Shown: in pieces, positions 53,301 through 62,711 of the stretch
Layout: each line of letters starts with the position of its first letter
How positions within the stretch are numbered: the first letter of the stretch is position 1
NCBI GenBank assembly: GCA_951394045.1
Contig: OX595986.1
Location: forward strand, 4,555,534-4,619,533
DNA length: 64,000 nt
From: Nitzschia sp. DOCU1
Lineage: Eukaryota > Bacillariophyta > Bacillariophyceae > Bacillariales > Bacillariaceae
Direction: 5' to 3'
Notes under the pieces: model-generated
Databases searched by the model: none
Seen by the model: the letters and a program-made list of their open reading frames with translations, nothing else
What the model was told of the DNA's origin: nothing
Position numbers and translations under genes: made by a program

Positions 53301-54651
53301 AGTCCGGTCGTGCCACCAAGCATTCAACTGTAGCAGCTGGAAGCGTAATGTGCAAAAACTCATAGTCGGACCCTTGAAATGCTGCAAAAAGTGGCACGAG
53401 ATCGAACCAGGTCAAAATGATATGACTACGAGTGGCATTTGCGGCTTGGTATATTTGAGTCATTTGCGATTCAGTGTATCCACCCACCGGCTTCACCGGT
53501 CCATCGCGGGATAAACCCAGGATATTGTTCCAGTACAGTTGTGCGTCAATTGGCGCCGACCACGTACAGGGCCCTGTCACAATGTGACCAGTACAAGTGT
53601 TGGGGTTCAGAGTGCAATTGTTGGCATCCGTAGCATAAAAATATCCAGTGTACAAGCCTTCGGCAAAGTACAAATCGTCTTCGGGTTCCGTGGGAAAGCG
53701 GGCCGCGGTCTCGGTAGCCTCCTGACATCGCGTCTCAGAGACATTCCGGCAATAGTCCACCCACGACATCGGTCGTAGAAACGTCTCAGCTAGAAGCTGC
53801 CGATTTTCTTCTCCCGCCATTCCATACCAAAAGCCAAGCTGAGGAACTTCACGCGCGGTTCGGGATGGGACGTAGAAACCCGATCGTCCTAGCAATCCGT
53901 TGCCCGATGACGGTTCGATTGTCCGATTCAGTATCAAGGGTGTATACTCTGTGATTTGCCCCTCCCATACTTCGGGTAAGATGTCAACACACGGAGCTGT
54001 CTTATTCGAACAATCGTTGCGTTTTCGCTCGTTGACAGTGGTTTTTTGCTCTTGGCGGTTTTCAGGGATACCCGCCGCAGCGTTGGCTTGCCCCAAGGCA
54101 TGATAGGGATAAGCTTCTTGGGAGTAGATGAATTCGTTGTCTTGGCTGTAAAAGCTAGCCATGGGAGTATGCGATGAGTTGAATCCTACGGTCGATGGAA
54201 CATGCACCAGTTCAGATAGTACAATTTGATAAATCCACGCCAAAATGAACGAGGATTCCCAGTTGGCATTATGAATGCGAATCTCAGGATACAAATCATT
54301 AAATTTCGAGAGTATGCAGTTCTCAGAGGTGTTTTCGATGATTCCCCCTTTGTCGTTCTTCTTCATGAACCTAATCTCATCCGAGTTGCACACTCTCTTG
54401 GGAAATTTAGCATCCTTTTCACCATCTTCGTCCATTATCAGGCCAGTCAAACACCCCTGTTGAAATGGATTCGAACACTTCTTCGTTTCAGGCAAGCACA
54501 CGGTTGTGGGTAACTTGTACAAGGCTTGACAATCAGCGTCGGTTTCGCACGACACCGATGCTTTGGCCATTTTAAAATGGCGAAGCCCAAAAAAACTAAT
54601 CCAAAAAATCATTTTGGACGAGCAGCAAATCCATTTCCTGGAAGTAAGCAT
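50356..54651 (-). CDS. class C GPCR fused to inositol-polyphosphate 5-phosphatase and C2 domain
   Basis: One uninterrupted exon of 1431 residues, ATG at 54651. Residues about 1-560 are an extracellular part with many Asn glycosylation sites and paired cysteines, preceded by a hydrophobic start. Seven membrane spans lie between about 565 and 833, with class C features such as the TMEPQDTFCMASVWLLMLGYT segment and a YVVPK seventh helix. The cytosolic part is an inositol-polyphosphate 5-phosphatase, about 870-1210: NKGGIVATVYF, TAHLAAHEG, GDLNFR near 1087, PSWTDRIL near 1165 and SDHKPI near 1200 carry the metal-binding and catalytic residues. A C2 domain (KADPYVMLLWDG, NPYWKGE) fills about 1218-1390. 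The protein should sense an outside ligand and remove 5-phosphates from phosphoinositides or inositol phosphates at the membrane. Confidence 0.9.
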   Translation of the reverse strand: MLTSRKWICCSSKMIFWISFFGLRHFKMAKASVSCETDADCQALYKLPTTVCLPETKKCSNPFQQGCLTGLIMDEDGEKDAKFPKRVCNSDEIRFMKKNDKGGIIENTSENCILSKFNDLYPEIRIHNANWESSFILAWIYQIVLSELVHVPSTVGFNSSHTPMASFYSQDNEFIYSQEAYPYHALGQANAAAGIPENRQEQKTTVNERKRNDCSNKTAPCVDILPEVWEGQITEYTPLILNRTIEPSSGNGLLGRSGFYVPSRTAREVPQLGFWYGMAGEENRQLLAETFLRPMSWVDYCRNVSETRCQEATETAARFPTEPEDDLYFAEGLYTGYFYATDANNCTLNPNTCTGHIVTGPCTWSAPIDAQLYWNNILGLSRDGPVKPVGGYTESQMTQIYQAANATRSHIILTWFDLVPLFAAFQGSDYEFLHITLPAATVECLVARPDSAARCDPSYDVRRGNSSIASCALDTQALQRLIAHAVPEHTSTLPDVDQSPAYEFIKNIQITTLEMNAIIRAWKATNVDPMGNDARAAVCGWVQANLGSLKSAIPKGYPRDLKSRSDFKAWYLLTARIVAYVVGGIAIWLLFAVYRHRNTKAMVFAQPVFLEFILMGFLLICAGAVLTTMEPQDTFCMASVWLLMLGYTIELVPVLVKTSKINQLVRSYAKNQKRIQVKRRAMILKVVVIVAFVVAFMTAWTIIDPSEPKESRSLETSGEDGAVVEYDFRCASNSEAWRLFTFAWQAILLILAAFLAFQGRAVMAQLNESKSLAVMVYSHSLFVCLRGVTAIFYIQETFPSSVTQTMMSLVFSLDSLAAMCIYVVPKVLAARQAPNAYKPGMLSSTVARASSIAETEDVQNLGSVRFLPKALPILVCSANLGNKAPTPESLEAWIPPGGNCDYLQPLEEDMSPPNLDFFQTFGLIAIGMQEATWSESNLRASSTKSAEITEEEVLNALEEANTAQLREMVQNVLGDNYFQICDERRGQMRLHLWATRHVAKNVIDVKISGANTGIGNMLANKGGIVATVYFKKTRISFVTAHLAAHEGDSYYKARCDNIRSILREAKTYELSSKFDVGTSSHHTFFLGDLNFRTRFENKHSHEENVASAKALIESGALSTLYSLDELQQGLKNEDFLAGFQTLMCPFQPTFKVEREPGINYKGQRIPSWTDRILFRSSPGLKDHLKALSYEACPDFITSDHKPIRGAFCVMPNQDLDTLRVDSDTTFEFHKIRCSDLPAINISTHGKADPYVMLLWDGAPLYAENKDAWDFLRELWKGKSWPRTDYIPKTMNPYWKGESITLGLKQTFLFEDGMIFVAVMNYEKVLGRHDFLGTVVLNVKDLLGSAMNMVPTVNGEMEERTLSIEERLVKDGKYIGNIKFKVSVKRKREAMTREVGRRRSSLINAMRSKRFNFNDVQKRADEVSGSFRESQV

Positions 54652-55192
54652 CGTTGAACTTCTAACACAGTTATCTTCTTACTTCCTTAGAACAAGGCAA
54701 GTCAAGTGCTTTTATTGATGCAGCTCCTTGTATCCGGGGGGCTTTCTTCTTCGTTCCGATCCGCTGTTGTGCATTCGTGCAAAGAATGATTTCAAAGCGA
54801 GAAAAATGTACGATACCTGGTAGATTTACATGATACCTATGTTAGGTCAACTATGACATAGGTACAGACAGTCAGTACGGTTATACTCAAACTTTTGAGT
54901 CCCGGAAGGATCCTTCTACTATTGACTTCTTCACAATAAGTCCGAGTCCTGAATGGCAGTGTTAAATCGTAGTATTCGAACCGGACACCAACATCATGTT
55001 CGGGCATACGAGCACCCCCAATGCGCTTCGTCATGCTCGAGCATACGAGCACCCCCTTCCACTTCGTCCAACGATCGATTGCAGTAAAATAGCTCGCTTT
55101 CGTCGCTTCCATCGCTCTCGAGAGCTAATAAAGACACATACAAAAGGTAATACTTGGCCGTGGGGATACAACAGATTCCACATGCCGTTAAT
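54652..55192. other. divergent promoter region with short repeats
   Basis: Between the receptor gene (-) and the ankyrin-like gene (+). It contains a 2-copy short repeat, GCATACGAGCACCCCC, near 55004 and 55040, and the receptor-flank word near 54888. No gene was recognised. Confidence 0.45.
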
Positions 55193-56320
55193 ATGATTCG
55201 AAGACCACGCTACGATGTGACGGCAGTCTTTTTGAGGGCCGTCGAAAATCCCGAAATGGAACTGTCAGAGTTCCGACAGGCAGTGAGGGGCATGAACCGA
55301 TATGCTCCTTGCGAGTTTACCTCTTGTCGAGGCATTGCGGAATTGTGGATTGGCCATCTTGGAGGCAGCGGCGACAACAGCAATGACACCGACCACCACG
55401 GTCACGATCCCCTTTGTCTTCCAAGGGACCACAACCAGCAACAGCCTTTTTCGGACAGTCTCCTTCTAACCATGGAAAAGACGCGCTGTATCTTTCTGGA
55501 ATCGGATGCACTACAACAACCATTCGGAGGAAGCAGCCAGGCACCTCTACCTCTGTTGCATACCATGCTACACTGGGGAGTACCGAATTTCCTGATATAC
55601 TTGGTGGCACAGATTTATCCACAAGAATTGCATATGCGCCATGGCAAATCTCCACTTCAGATTGTGGCCGACTGGGCAGGAACACAAGACATGGCGTTTG
55701 CTTGGAGGGATCTGGAAAAGGCTTTTTGGTCCTACTGCACCGCCGCTCCTATTAGTACTAGTGTCGAGACGACGAGCAAGGATAATCATCAGGGATCAGA
55801 AGAAGGACGGTCGTTCCAGCCAACTGTATCGGAGCTTATCATGAAGCGAAAGACGCCCATCGCCTTGCTTTCTCACCTTATGTCAACATTCAGAAGAGCA
55901 GAAGACGAATCTAATGACAGTTCTTCCTCATTACAGTTAGCTCCTGCTATTGAGAGTTTTCTTCACGGCATGGCTCACAAGGGAAGGGCTTGGATTTGTT
56001 ACAGGAATTCTCCTTATTCTGGAAGAGGCGCCAGCAACAGCAACGAAACATTCCAAATGACCAACGAACTCTTGGGGGATTTGGAATGTCTCATCAAGCT
56101 GGCACCAAGTGTCTTGGCACGAGCCAAGATTCCATTTCGTACTCAGGAACACGACCATGAAGTAGAAGAATGGTTGCCAGCATGCATGGTCCCTGCTACC
56201 TATGACGACCGTCCATATGTTGGCTACGACGATGAGGCCCACAATGTGCTTGTCCTCAATCTTATTTACTTTACACTCCGCCAAGATCCATCAGTTGCTC
56301 TGGCTAGTACTAGCTGCTGA
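55193..56320 (+). CDS. ankyrin-like diatom protein
   Basis: 375 residues from the first ATG at 55193 to a TGA at 56318-56320. The middle holds one clear repeat-like segment, LHTMLHWGVPNFLIYLVAQIYPQELHMRHGKSPLQIVADWA (about residues 120-160, given here only as its start LHTMLHWG and end PLQIVADWA). Its L-H...GxP...L...P..L..R...G..PL spacing is that of ankyrin-like repeats common in diatom proteins. The rest is helical and variable, with Asn/His/Ser-rich inserts. The frame continues after the stop, without a shift, into the DnaJ zinc-finger ORF. Either this is a separate gene or the two are one gene whose stop lies in an unrecognised intron. Confidence 0.55.
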   Translation: MIRRPRYDVTAVFLRAVENPEMELSEFRQAVRGMNRYAPCEFTSCRGIAELWIGHLGGSGDNSNDTDHHGHDPLCLPRDHNQQQPFSDSLLLTMEKTRCIFLESDALQQPFGGSSQAPLPLLHTMLHWGVPNFLIYLVAQIYPQELHMRHGKSPLQIVADWAGTQDMAFAWRDLEKAFWSYCTAAPISTSVETTSKDNHQGSEEGRSFQPTVSELIMKRKTPIALLSHLMSTFRRAEDESNDSSSSLQLAPAIESFLHGMAHKGRAWICYRNSPYSGRGASNSNETFQMTNELLGDLECLIKLAPSVLARAKIPFRTQEHDHEVEEWLPACMVPATYDDRPYVGYDDEAHNVLVLNLIYFTLRQDPSVALASTSC

Positions 56321-56335
56321 TCAGCAGCAAGCTTC

Positions 56336-56995
56336 ATGTCGTCGTCTTGCTCTGGCTATTGCCCTCGTCCTCCTCCTCCTTTTGCTGGTTCCTCTCGTGC
56401 CAACAGCCACCAGCAACGGGGGGATGCGAGGATGGAGACTTGCAGTCATTGCAGTGGATATGGAACAAAGGATGTCACGAGCAAAATATCAAATTGTCGT
56501 CATTGTGGTGGATCAGGACACACAATGAATTCATCGCAAATGCGAGAGACTTGCCCTGCTTGTTTGGGCACCGGGTCCGCCATTGCTAATCCGTGCGGGA
56601 GCTGCCATGGTCTGGGTATGCAGGAGACAACCACGTCGGTCCAAGTCGCCATCCCGAAGGATGTGAAGAATGGATACCTTATGCGTTTGCCGGGCAAAGG
56701 GGGCGCTGGTCCCAACGGAGGCCCAGCTGGCGACCTCTACGTTTGCTTTAAGATGCCAGGTGCTTCAAAGAAAACAAAAGTAGAGGAAACGACCAAGACT
56801 CCGCAAAAAGTCGTTGCCAACACCGCGGTTGCTACCACCACCACCAACAAAAACAACAAGGAAAGTGCGGCAACGCCAGGAGGGGATGGGCCCCACCCTT
56901 TATCTCATCAGGCACAGCCTTGGTGTGTTATTGCCATAACCTCGGAGTACGATTGTACTACGATAGTGTTGATCATGGTCCCTCGGTATAAGTAG
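56336..56995 (+). CDS. DnaJ-type zinc-finger protein without J domain
   Basis: 219 residues in the same frame as the ankyrin-like ORF, 15 bases past its TGA. Four CxxCxGxG motifs (CSHCSGYG, CRHCGGSG, CPACLGTG, CGSCHGLG), residues about 35-100, make a complete DnaJ zinc-binding domain. IPKDVKNGYLMRLPGKGGAGPNGGPAGDLYV follows and matches the first part of a DnaJ C-terminal substrate domain (starts IPKDVKNG). The remainder is a Lys/Thr tail and an unrelated end. No J domain or HPD motif is present, so it cannot stimulate Hsp70 in the usual way. Such J-less zinc-finger proteins occur in plants and diatoms. The true start is uncertain; ATG 56336 or 56432 are the candidates if it stands alone. Confidence 0.6.
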   Translation: MSSSCSGYCPRPPPPFAGSSRANSHQQRGDARMETCSHCSGYGTKDVTSKISNCRHCGGSGHTMNSSQMRETCPACLGTGSAIANPCGSCHGLGMQETTTSVQVAIPKDVKNGYLMRLPGKGGAGPNGGPAGDLYVCFKMPGASKKTKVEETTKTPQKVVANTAVATTTTNKNNKESAATPGGDGPHPLSHQAQPWCVIAITSEYDCTTIVLIMVPRYK

Positions 56996-57429
56996 TATCA
57001 TACAGTCAGCACGCGCCACCACGCGTCGACTCGTGACCAGCTATTTACCGGTAGATAGTAGGAACAATAGAGTAATGATCATCACTCTACTAGCAAGTAT
57101 ATGGTTAGTTGTGATGGACACTCTTAGTATCACTCTAGTAGCTATGATAAATGAGTATAACTACCGGTAGCCGTCCTTCTGTACGGACTCGAGTGCTAGC
57201 TACTGGTGGCCTTCGGGGCACTTGCGGAGCGCGGTGCACCGGAAACCTCGCTGCGCTCGGGTTAATCAAAACCTCTTTTTACAAAAACCCGCCTATTGGC
57301 AAAATGATGCGGAAAAGAATGCCTGCTGCTGCTGCCATTCCATCAAATATTCCTCCTGTCTCTTTTTTTTGAAGGTGGCGAGACTTCAGTTAAATCAACC
57401 AATCACATAAGTCATGAAACATTGAAGGC
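56996..57429. other. intergenic region
   Basis: About 430 bp, rich in ACTCTACTAG and CTACCGGTAG words. Promoter of the catalase-like gene; no coding frame supported. Confidence 0.4.
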
Positions 57430-58710
57430 ATGGTTATCCCAGACATTCCGATTTCCTTGTCAGCCAAAGAAAAGGTAGATGTCCTGTGGAAGCATATTCA
57501 GGGCGAATTGGATCTAGTAGCCAATGGTGCCTCCGGCGGCGGAGTTCCCGTGGACGTCAGCGGAAAACGGCAGTGGCCTTCGTACAACGAAGTCTTGCAA
57601 GATATTCGAAAGAGTGACTACAACGAAATCCTAACGTGTCCTCTCGACTTGCATCCTGGCAAACCCCAGAAGAGCAAGCCCAAGATGGAGTTCAAGATGC
57701 CATTGAACTTGTCGACGCACAAAAAAACTCAAACCTCAGAACCACCGCATGCGAAAGCATACACACGGAAGAAGACGATATGTGCTCAAGGCGTCGTGTG
57801 TACCGCCAAAATGGAGCTGTTCGATTTCCCCGGAGAAGGAATGAAGGGCCGACCGTATACGGGGCTACTGAAACCTGGAAATACCGTGGAGCATTGCTTG
57901 GTTCGACTTTCATCGGCACTGCAACCGATGGATATAGGGGGTAACACACGAGTGGCAAGGATGATGTTCGGAGAAAAGCTCACCTCGGCTAAGATTTTCC
58001 CTGGGGTTGCCATCAAATTCCTTCGGTCAAAGCAGCACTCAGGCAATGCGCTCTTTTTGGGGTCTAAAGTGGGTCAACCTGAAGACGACTTCTTTGCTCA
58101 TTGTCTCTGCAGCCAAATCACCTCCCGAATCCCGCCGACATTGAAACCGATTCTTCACATGTTCAGACGCTACTCACAACTACCTACAGCTCTAGGCCTC
58201 TCTGACCTTTGCGTGTACGACGCTGACGGAGAAATGGCAGCGGACCTCAACTTTCCATTTTGCTTAACTTTACGTCCTCGTGTTCGTACCAAGATCAACC
58301 TGCTGGGACGAGATCTCACGGAGGCAGACGACACCAGCGACTCGGAAATTTTGGATTCCTTTCTGGATGACCTTCACATGATCCCCAAGGGAACTACTCT
58401 TTATGACATTTTTGCGAGCCCAGACCCTAAGTCAGTCGCAAGTGGCCACAAGTTGCAACGAATTGGCCGCATCGTTTCGACTTCAGCCATGAAAGAATCA
58501 CCCCACGACGATGGTCTGTTTTTCCGCCACCAGAAAAAGGACGAGGACTTTACCTTGCGACCTGATTGGAAAGAAGATCTGAATACCAAAGTGGTGCTAA
58601 AGGATGGTAGCAAGGGAACTGCAGCAACACTAGCCGGCTGGGAATTATTTGAAAGCCAGATTCTCGCTGGTGGATTCATCGATTTTGAGAAAGCTTGTAC
58701 GCCTAAGTAG
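57430..58710 (+). CDS. catalase-superfamily-like protein
   Basis: Single exon, 426 residues, ATG at 57430. AQGVVCTAKMELFD near 120, RPYTGLLKPGNTVEHCLVRLSSA near 145-165 and PGVAIKFLRSK near 200 have the layout of the heme-dependent catalase fold as it appears in divergent catalase-like proteins (start A-x-G, Y-T-G-x-L, R-L-S-x-A, A-I-K-F-L). The canonical catalase distal His is not obvious in this frame, and length is shorter than a typical catalase. No targeting signal is seen. It may bind heme or a lipid hydroperoxide; a true catalase activity is not supported. Confidence 0.5.
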   Translation: MVIPDIPISLSAKEKVDVLWKHIQGELDLVANGASGGGVPVDVSGKRQWPSYNEVLQDIRKSDYNEILTCPLDLHPGKPQKSKPKMEFKMPLNLSTHKKTQTSEPPHAKAYTRKKTICAQGVVCTAKMELFDFPGEGMKGRPYTGLLKPGNTVEHCLVRLSSALQPMDIGGNTRVARMMFGEKLTSAKIFPGVAIKFLRSKQHSGNALFLGSKVGQPEDDFFAHCLCSQITSRIPPTLKPILHMFRRYSQLPTALGLSDLCVYDADGEMAADLNFPFCLTLRPRVRTKINLLGRDLTEADDTSDSEILDSFLDDLHMIPKGTTLYDIFASPDPKSVASGHKLQRIGRIVSTSAMKESPHDDGLFFRHQKKDEDFTLRPDWKEDLNTKVVLKDGSKGTAATLAGWELFESQILAGGFIDFEKACTPK

Positions 58711-58791
58711 TAGAAATCAAGAACTAATTTTGGTATTGCGACACTAGCATTGCCCTTTCAAGATCTTTCAAGCCACTATACTCCTAGCATT

Positions 58792-61130
58792 CTACTTCTT
58801 CACAAGTTTGTACATTCCATCCGGTCCGCATTCGAGCTTGTCCTGCTTGCAGAGGTGTTGCAGCAGTCGACTGAGTTGCTGCGGAGTCTTGTTGTACTTG
58901 ATATCAGAACCTGTGACAAACATCTTGAGAGTATTGTGGATGCGTTCCAGTGGCAATTGACCATGTGTGTTCAACATTCCACAAATATAACTTTCGTATA
59001 TGGCAAGGTCCTCTTCTTCTTGCGCTGCGACCGATACAGCCTGTGAATGGTGCCCGTCTTCGTCCATAGGCACAGAATGATCGCCATCTCCCCCTGCCAA
59101 TAGATACTCGCGGGTCGCAACGACATACGTAGATGGGGGATGCAACTGCAAGACTCTGTGACCGATCCAATACCCCATCCGTTTCTGGATTACGTGCTCG
59201 GGTATGCCCGTCTCATTCGACAGCTCTTCAGCAGTCCATTCGTCCTTGTCCTCAAAGTGCGAGATCAAAGTTGCTAACAATGGCGCCACAGTAAAATCGC
59301 GAGTCTCGACTGTAGTCGTCCCATCCTCGGATTCCTCAAGGACATCTAGTTCAAGTTGAACCGTTCCGAGTTGGTTGAGCCACACCAGTCGACGAGGATT
59401 TTTAAGTCGAGCATATTCTGCGCCAAATCGATCCAAGCCAGCTTGAAGGCGTGGGTGGTGCTTGAACTGCTCGTTTTGCAGGGCAGGCCAGAAAATATGC
59501 GAGACAATAGCGGCATCAACAATTGTAGGATCTTGAGCATCGGCTTCGTCTGGTTGCAACTGTTGTCGATGGCGCTCTTTGGCTTGCAGAGTAGTGTGGA
59601 TATTGGTGACGACACGTTTACTATCGTCCGTATCCTTGATCATGATTTCGCAATTGCGCATGCTAAGTTCACCGAAGCGCAACTTGAGCAGCTCGAGCGT
59701 GTGGACTTCCTTGTCGGTATTGAAATCCAAATTCGCCAGCAGCTTGTCCGCCAACATGAGTCGGTACTCATTGACAAAGAGTTCTTTGCTGCCATAGATA
59801 CTAACCAGCATGGAAAGAATATCGCCGCCGTTTCCGCTGCTACCTCCACCCAAACCGATGTTGGCAAAGAATCCGCTCTTTTGTTTGCTGATGGGAGGTG
59901 GAGGCTGCCATTCGAAAGTGGGTTCTTCCTCTTCGTCGTCAGAATCTGCAGCATTGTGTTCGAGTGGCTTTGCGTCTTGCCGTCGCAATTCTTCGTAGAG
60001 TTCTCCGCCTACTTCGGCATCCGTCAAACTTGTAATGATGCATCGAACGGTATTGTGACGGCGACGTAAATAGCTGCGCACTGGTTCGGCCACCACTTGC
60101 AAGAGTCGATCTGACGGATCGATTTCTCGCAACACCCGGATCGTGTTGATATAAACATCAATGATTTGATGAGTTCCCGCACCAGGATGATTCAAGCGTC
60201 GAATCAAACTTTCTTTCAGTGCTTCTCCCAATGAGGAATGCATCTTTGTCTGTTCTAGAACTTGCTTAAGTTCAATGACAGCGGGATGAGAATCCGGATA
60301 ATCCGCCACCAACTCGAAGATTTCTTCGTTGCGAACCAAACAATAGCACTCGGCGCAAGTAAACTGTATCTTGAGTGTCCATTCATCTTCCTCAAATCGT
60401 TCAGCGCCTACACAATCTTGTAGCCAGGGAAGAACCACCGTCTCCTGATACTCTTTCACTTGCTGGAACAGACCCTCGGATTCAAAGTCCTTGGAAATAG
60501 TAACCCGGACCCAGTTCAGAATAGTATCGTGCAAGGCGGCGCCTAGAGGTTGCTGCAAGAATCCCTGAGGACGGATCCACCCCAAAAGTCTCAAGTTGCG
60601 AAAAAATGTCAATTCTTTCTCGTCCTTGGACTCGTCCCCCGGCGCATCCTGTCGGGCCACCAAAGAACGCTGAAACAGTTTTTGAAAGGAGCGAAGTAAC
60701 TGCACGTCAGCTCGAGCCATAATCGCAGCCGTCATGCACTGGCGACGAGATTCTTTCGGGTCTGATGAAAAGGAACAAGCCAGTTCTGGGGATTCATTCT
60801 CAGCATTCTATTTCACAGTAAGAAAATACAAAGTAGCATCGATGAGAAAGCGAATCATTGGCCTTGTTAGGCGGCAAGCCCTGCTTCGCATTCAGCATTC
60901 GAACAAAAACTAAAACTCACCCATCCCTCAAGAACCCCACAAAGCCAATCAACGCGTTCCGGCAATGCTTTCCAATTCATCGAGGGTCGCTTCGTGGATG
61001 CATCATCGTCGGGCATGCCCAAAAACTGCAGGGCAGCCATTGTGGATGGACGGGTCTCAAAGGCATTCATTCGCTCTTGCGCCTGGTTCCATCGCTCTTC
61101 ATAAGTCGCAACATGGATCGAATTCGACAT
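58792..61130 (-). CDS. APC2: anaphase-promoting complex subunit 2 (APC2)
   Basis: Two exons, 61130-60921 and 60807-58792, with a 113-bp GTGAGT...TAG intron, give 741 residues. The cullin-homology region covers the second half: DILSMLVSIYGSKELFVNEYRLMLADKLL near 330-360 (start DILSMLVS) is the APC2 version of the cullin core, followed by LKLRFGE and ISHFEDKDEW. The C-terminal winged helix (from ICGMLNTHG to the end YKLVKK) is complete; it binds the RING subunit APC11. An acidic DSDDEEEE run and a Gly-rich loop are inserts near 290-320. APC2 is the cullin-like core of the ubiquitin ligase that drives anaphase and mitotic exit. Divergent from DCN1. Confidence 0.9.
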
Positions 61131-61711
61131 TTCGGCTGTCGAGAGAGGGGCCGTGGGGTGAAAATTGAGTTAATCAAAGACGCCAAGGATGGTGGCGTTG
61201 TAACGATAGGCGTGTGTGGCCGCCCACGCCATGGTCGAAAAGGAGAAAAATGACAGCGAGCGCGCGTCGTCCCGGTTTTGTGATCGTTTGAGTCATTGTC
61301 CGTGAAGTATCCGTCGGCGCGGCCGGTGTCAATTTTGTTCGGTCGCCGACCGCGATGCTACCACAGCGCGGCGCCGCGCAAGAAGCAAGATGAGAGGGTC
61401 CCTCTATTTCGGCTCATCATCGTCTCTCGCGGTGGGAGACTCACGTCAACTCCCTGAAGATAGGCTTCTCCGCCATTATTATCACTTTTGTTCATTAACC
61501 TCTCTGCTGTGTGACGAAGGGTCAGTCGTTGCTGTTCAACGGCGAGCTCATTGACATCTCTCGCTCTTCCGCGGCTTTGAAACGCTCTTTGTCGTGAACG
61601 GGGTGTCGACGATTGCGCCTACGCCTACGCCTCTCGGGTCCTGCCTGCCAGCAACATTAATAAAACAAAGGTCGCTTTGACCCAGTTTCGTACAGAACGC
61701 TCAGGAGCTTT
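61131..61711. promoter_or_regulatory. divergent promoter, APC2 / DCN1
   Basis: 580 bp between the two start codons, GC-rich in the middle (GCGGCGCCGCGC near 61370), with short CCTACGCCTACGCCT repeats near 61616. No known element was assigned. Confidence 0.45.
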
Positions 61712-62532
61712 ATGCCTAATCCAACGGGACGAAATTCTAAAAAACGAACGCGCAACATGTGGAATTCATCGGGGGGCTCCCGTGGAAGTGGAATCTCGAA
61801 GAAACGAGGCAGCAGCAGCAACTACAATCGCGCAACTATTAACGAAGAGGCGGCTGAAAAGCTCTTTGACGAGATTGCCGACGAGGATGATCCCATGGTG
61901 GCGGGAATGGAAGGAATATCCACGCTATGTGAAAAGCTCGGGATCGATCCCCTAGAAGATATCCGTATCTTGGTGCTCTTGTGGAAACTAGGGAGTAAGG
62001 AAAAGCCGGCGCAAATTTCCAAGGAAGAGTGGATGTCGGGATGTCAAAAACTTCAAGTAGATTCTGTGGAGAAAGTGAAAGCCCTGCTCCCGTCTTTGGA
62101 TACGGGATTTCTGGATCGATCAGAATTTCGGGACTTTTACAAGGTACGATCTAGTCGTCTGACAGCACCCGTAATGCACTCCCTTTTCGTATCGACATTG
62201 ACCCCTCACTCACCTTCACACGCTTCCCGTCGCAGTTCTGCTTTCGCTTCAACCTTCATAGCACACATCGAACGCTTGATAAAGAGATGGTGATTGCCTT
62301 GTTGAATATGATTTTGAAGGGACGCATTGCGGAGGACCGATTGGAAAGTTTTTGCACCTTTGTCGATACTCAAGAGTCATACACGCGTATAACTCTGGAT
62401 CAATGGACTTCCTTTTTAGATTTTTGCTACGAATGCGAGGATTTGAGCACTTATGACGAGTCCAATTCGGCCTGGCCCGTTCTCATTGACGAGTATGTAG
62501 AATTCATGGAGGAACAGCAAAAGAAGAAGTGA
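61712..62532 (+). CDS. DCN1: DCN1-like cullin neddylation factor
   Basis: Two exons, 61712-62143 and 62236-62532, phase 0, give 242 residues. The first 40 residues are basic and disordered, in place of the UBA domain of the yeast protein. The potentiating-neddylation domain covers about 45-238: LFDEIADEDDP, GIDPLEDIRILVLLWKL, KEEWMSGCQKL, ITLDQWTSFLDFC, and the end WPVLIDEYVEFMEE, which matches the D-E-F-V-E-Y cullin-binding tail. DCN1 helps the E2 UBC12 to transfer NEDD8 to cullins. The lack of a UBA domain resembles several animal DCUN1D forms. Divergent from APC2. Confidence 0.9.
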
Positions 62533-62711
62533 AGTACTTATGTGGAGCCCCGTGTAACGAAAAAGGAAACTATTGTGTTTCCGAAACAAATTTCAAAACT
62601 AGTTGTTTAATGCTAGAGTCGTAATGGTGAGTATGTAATATAATGTCGAGTGATTGTGCTATAAGAAATCTTGTCTAGCTAGTAGTGCTACCACAGGAAT
62701 TATCTAGGACT

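Noticed and set aside
56318..56320. TGA as a second selenocysteine codon
   Set aside because: It follows a Cys, but the surrounding residues match no selenoprotein family and I saw no SECIS-like fold downstream; an intron or plain stop is simpler.
56202..56528. Frame with a strongly hydrophobic Leu/Ala/Val stretch
   Set aside because: It is a shadow in another frame of the ankyrin-like and DnaJ ORFs; the hydrophobic run comes from the pyrimidine-rich DNA.
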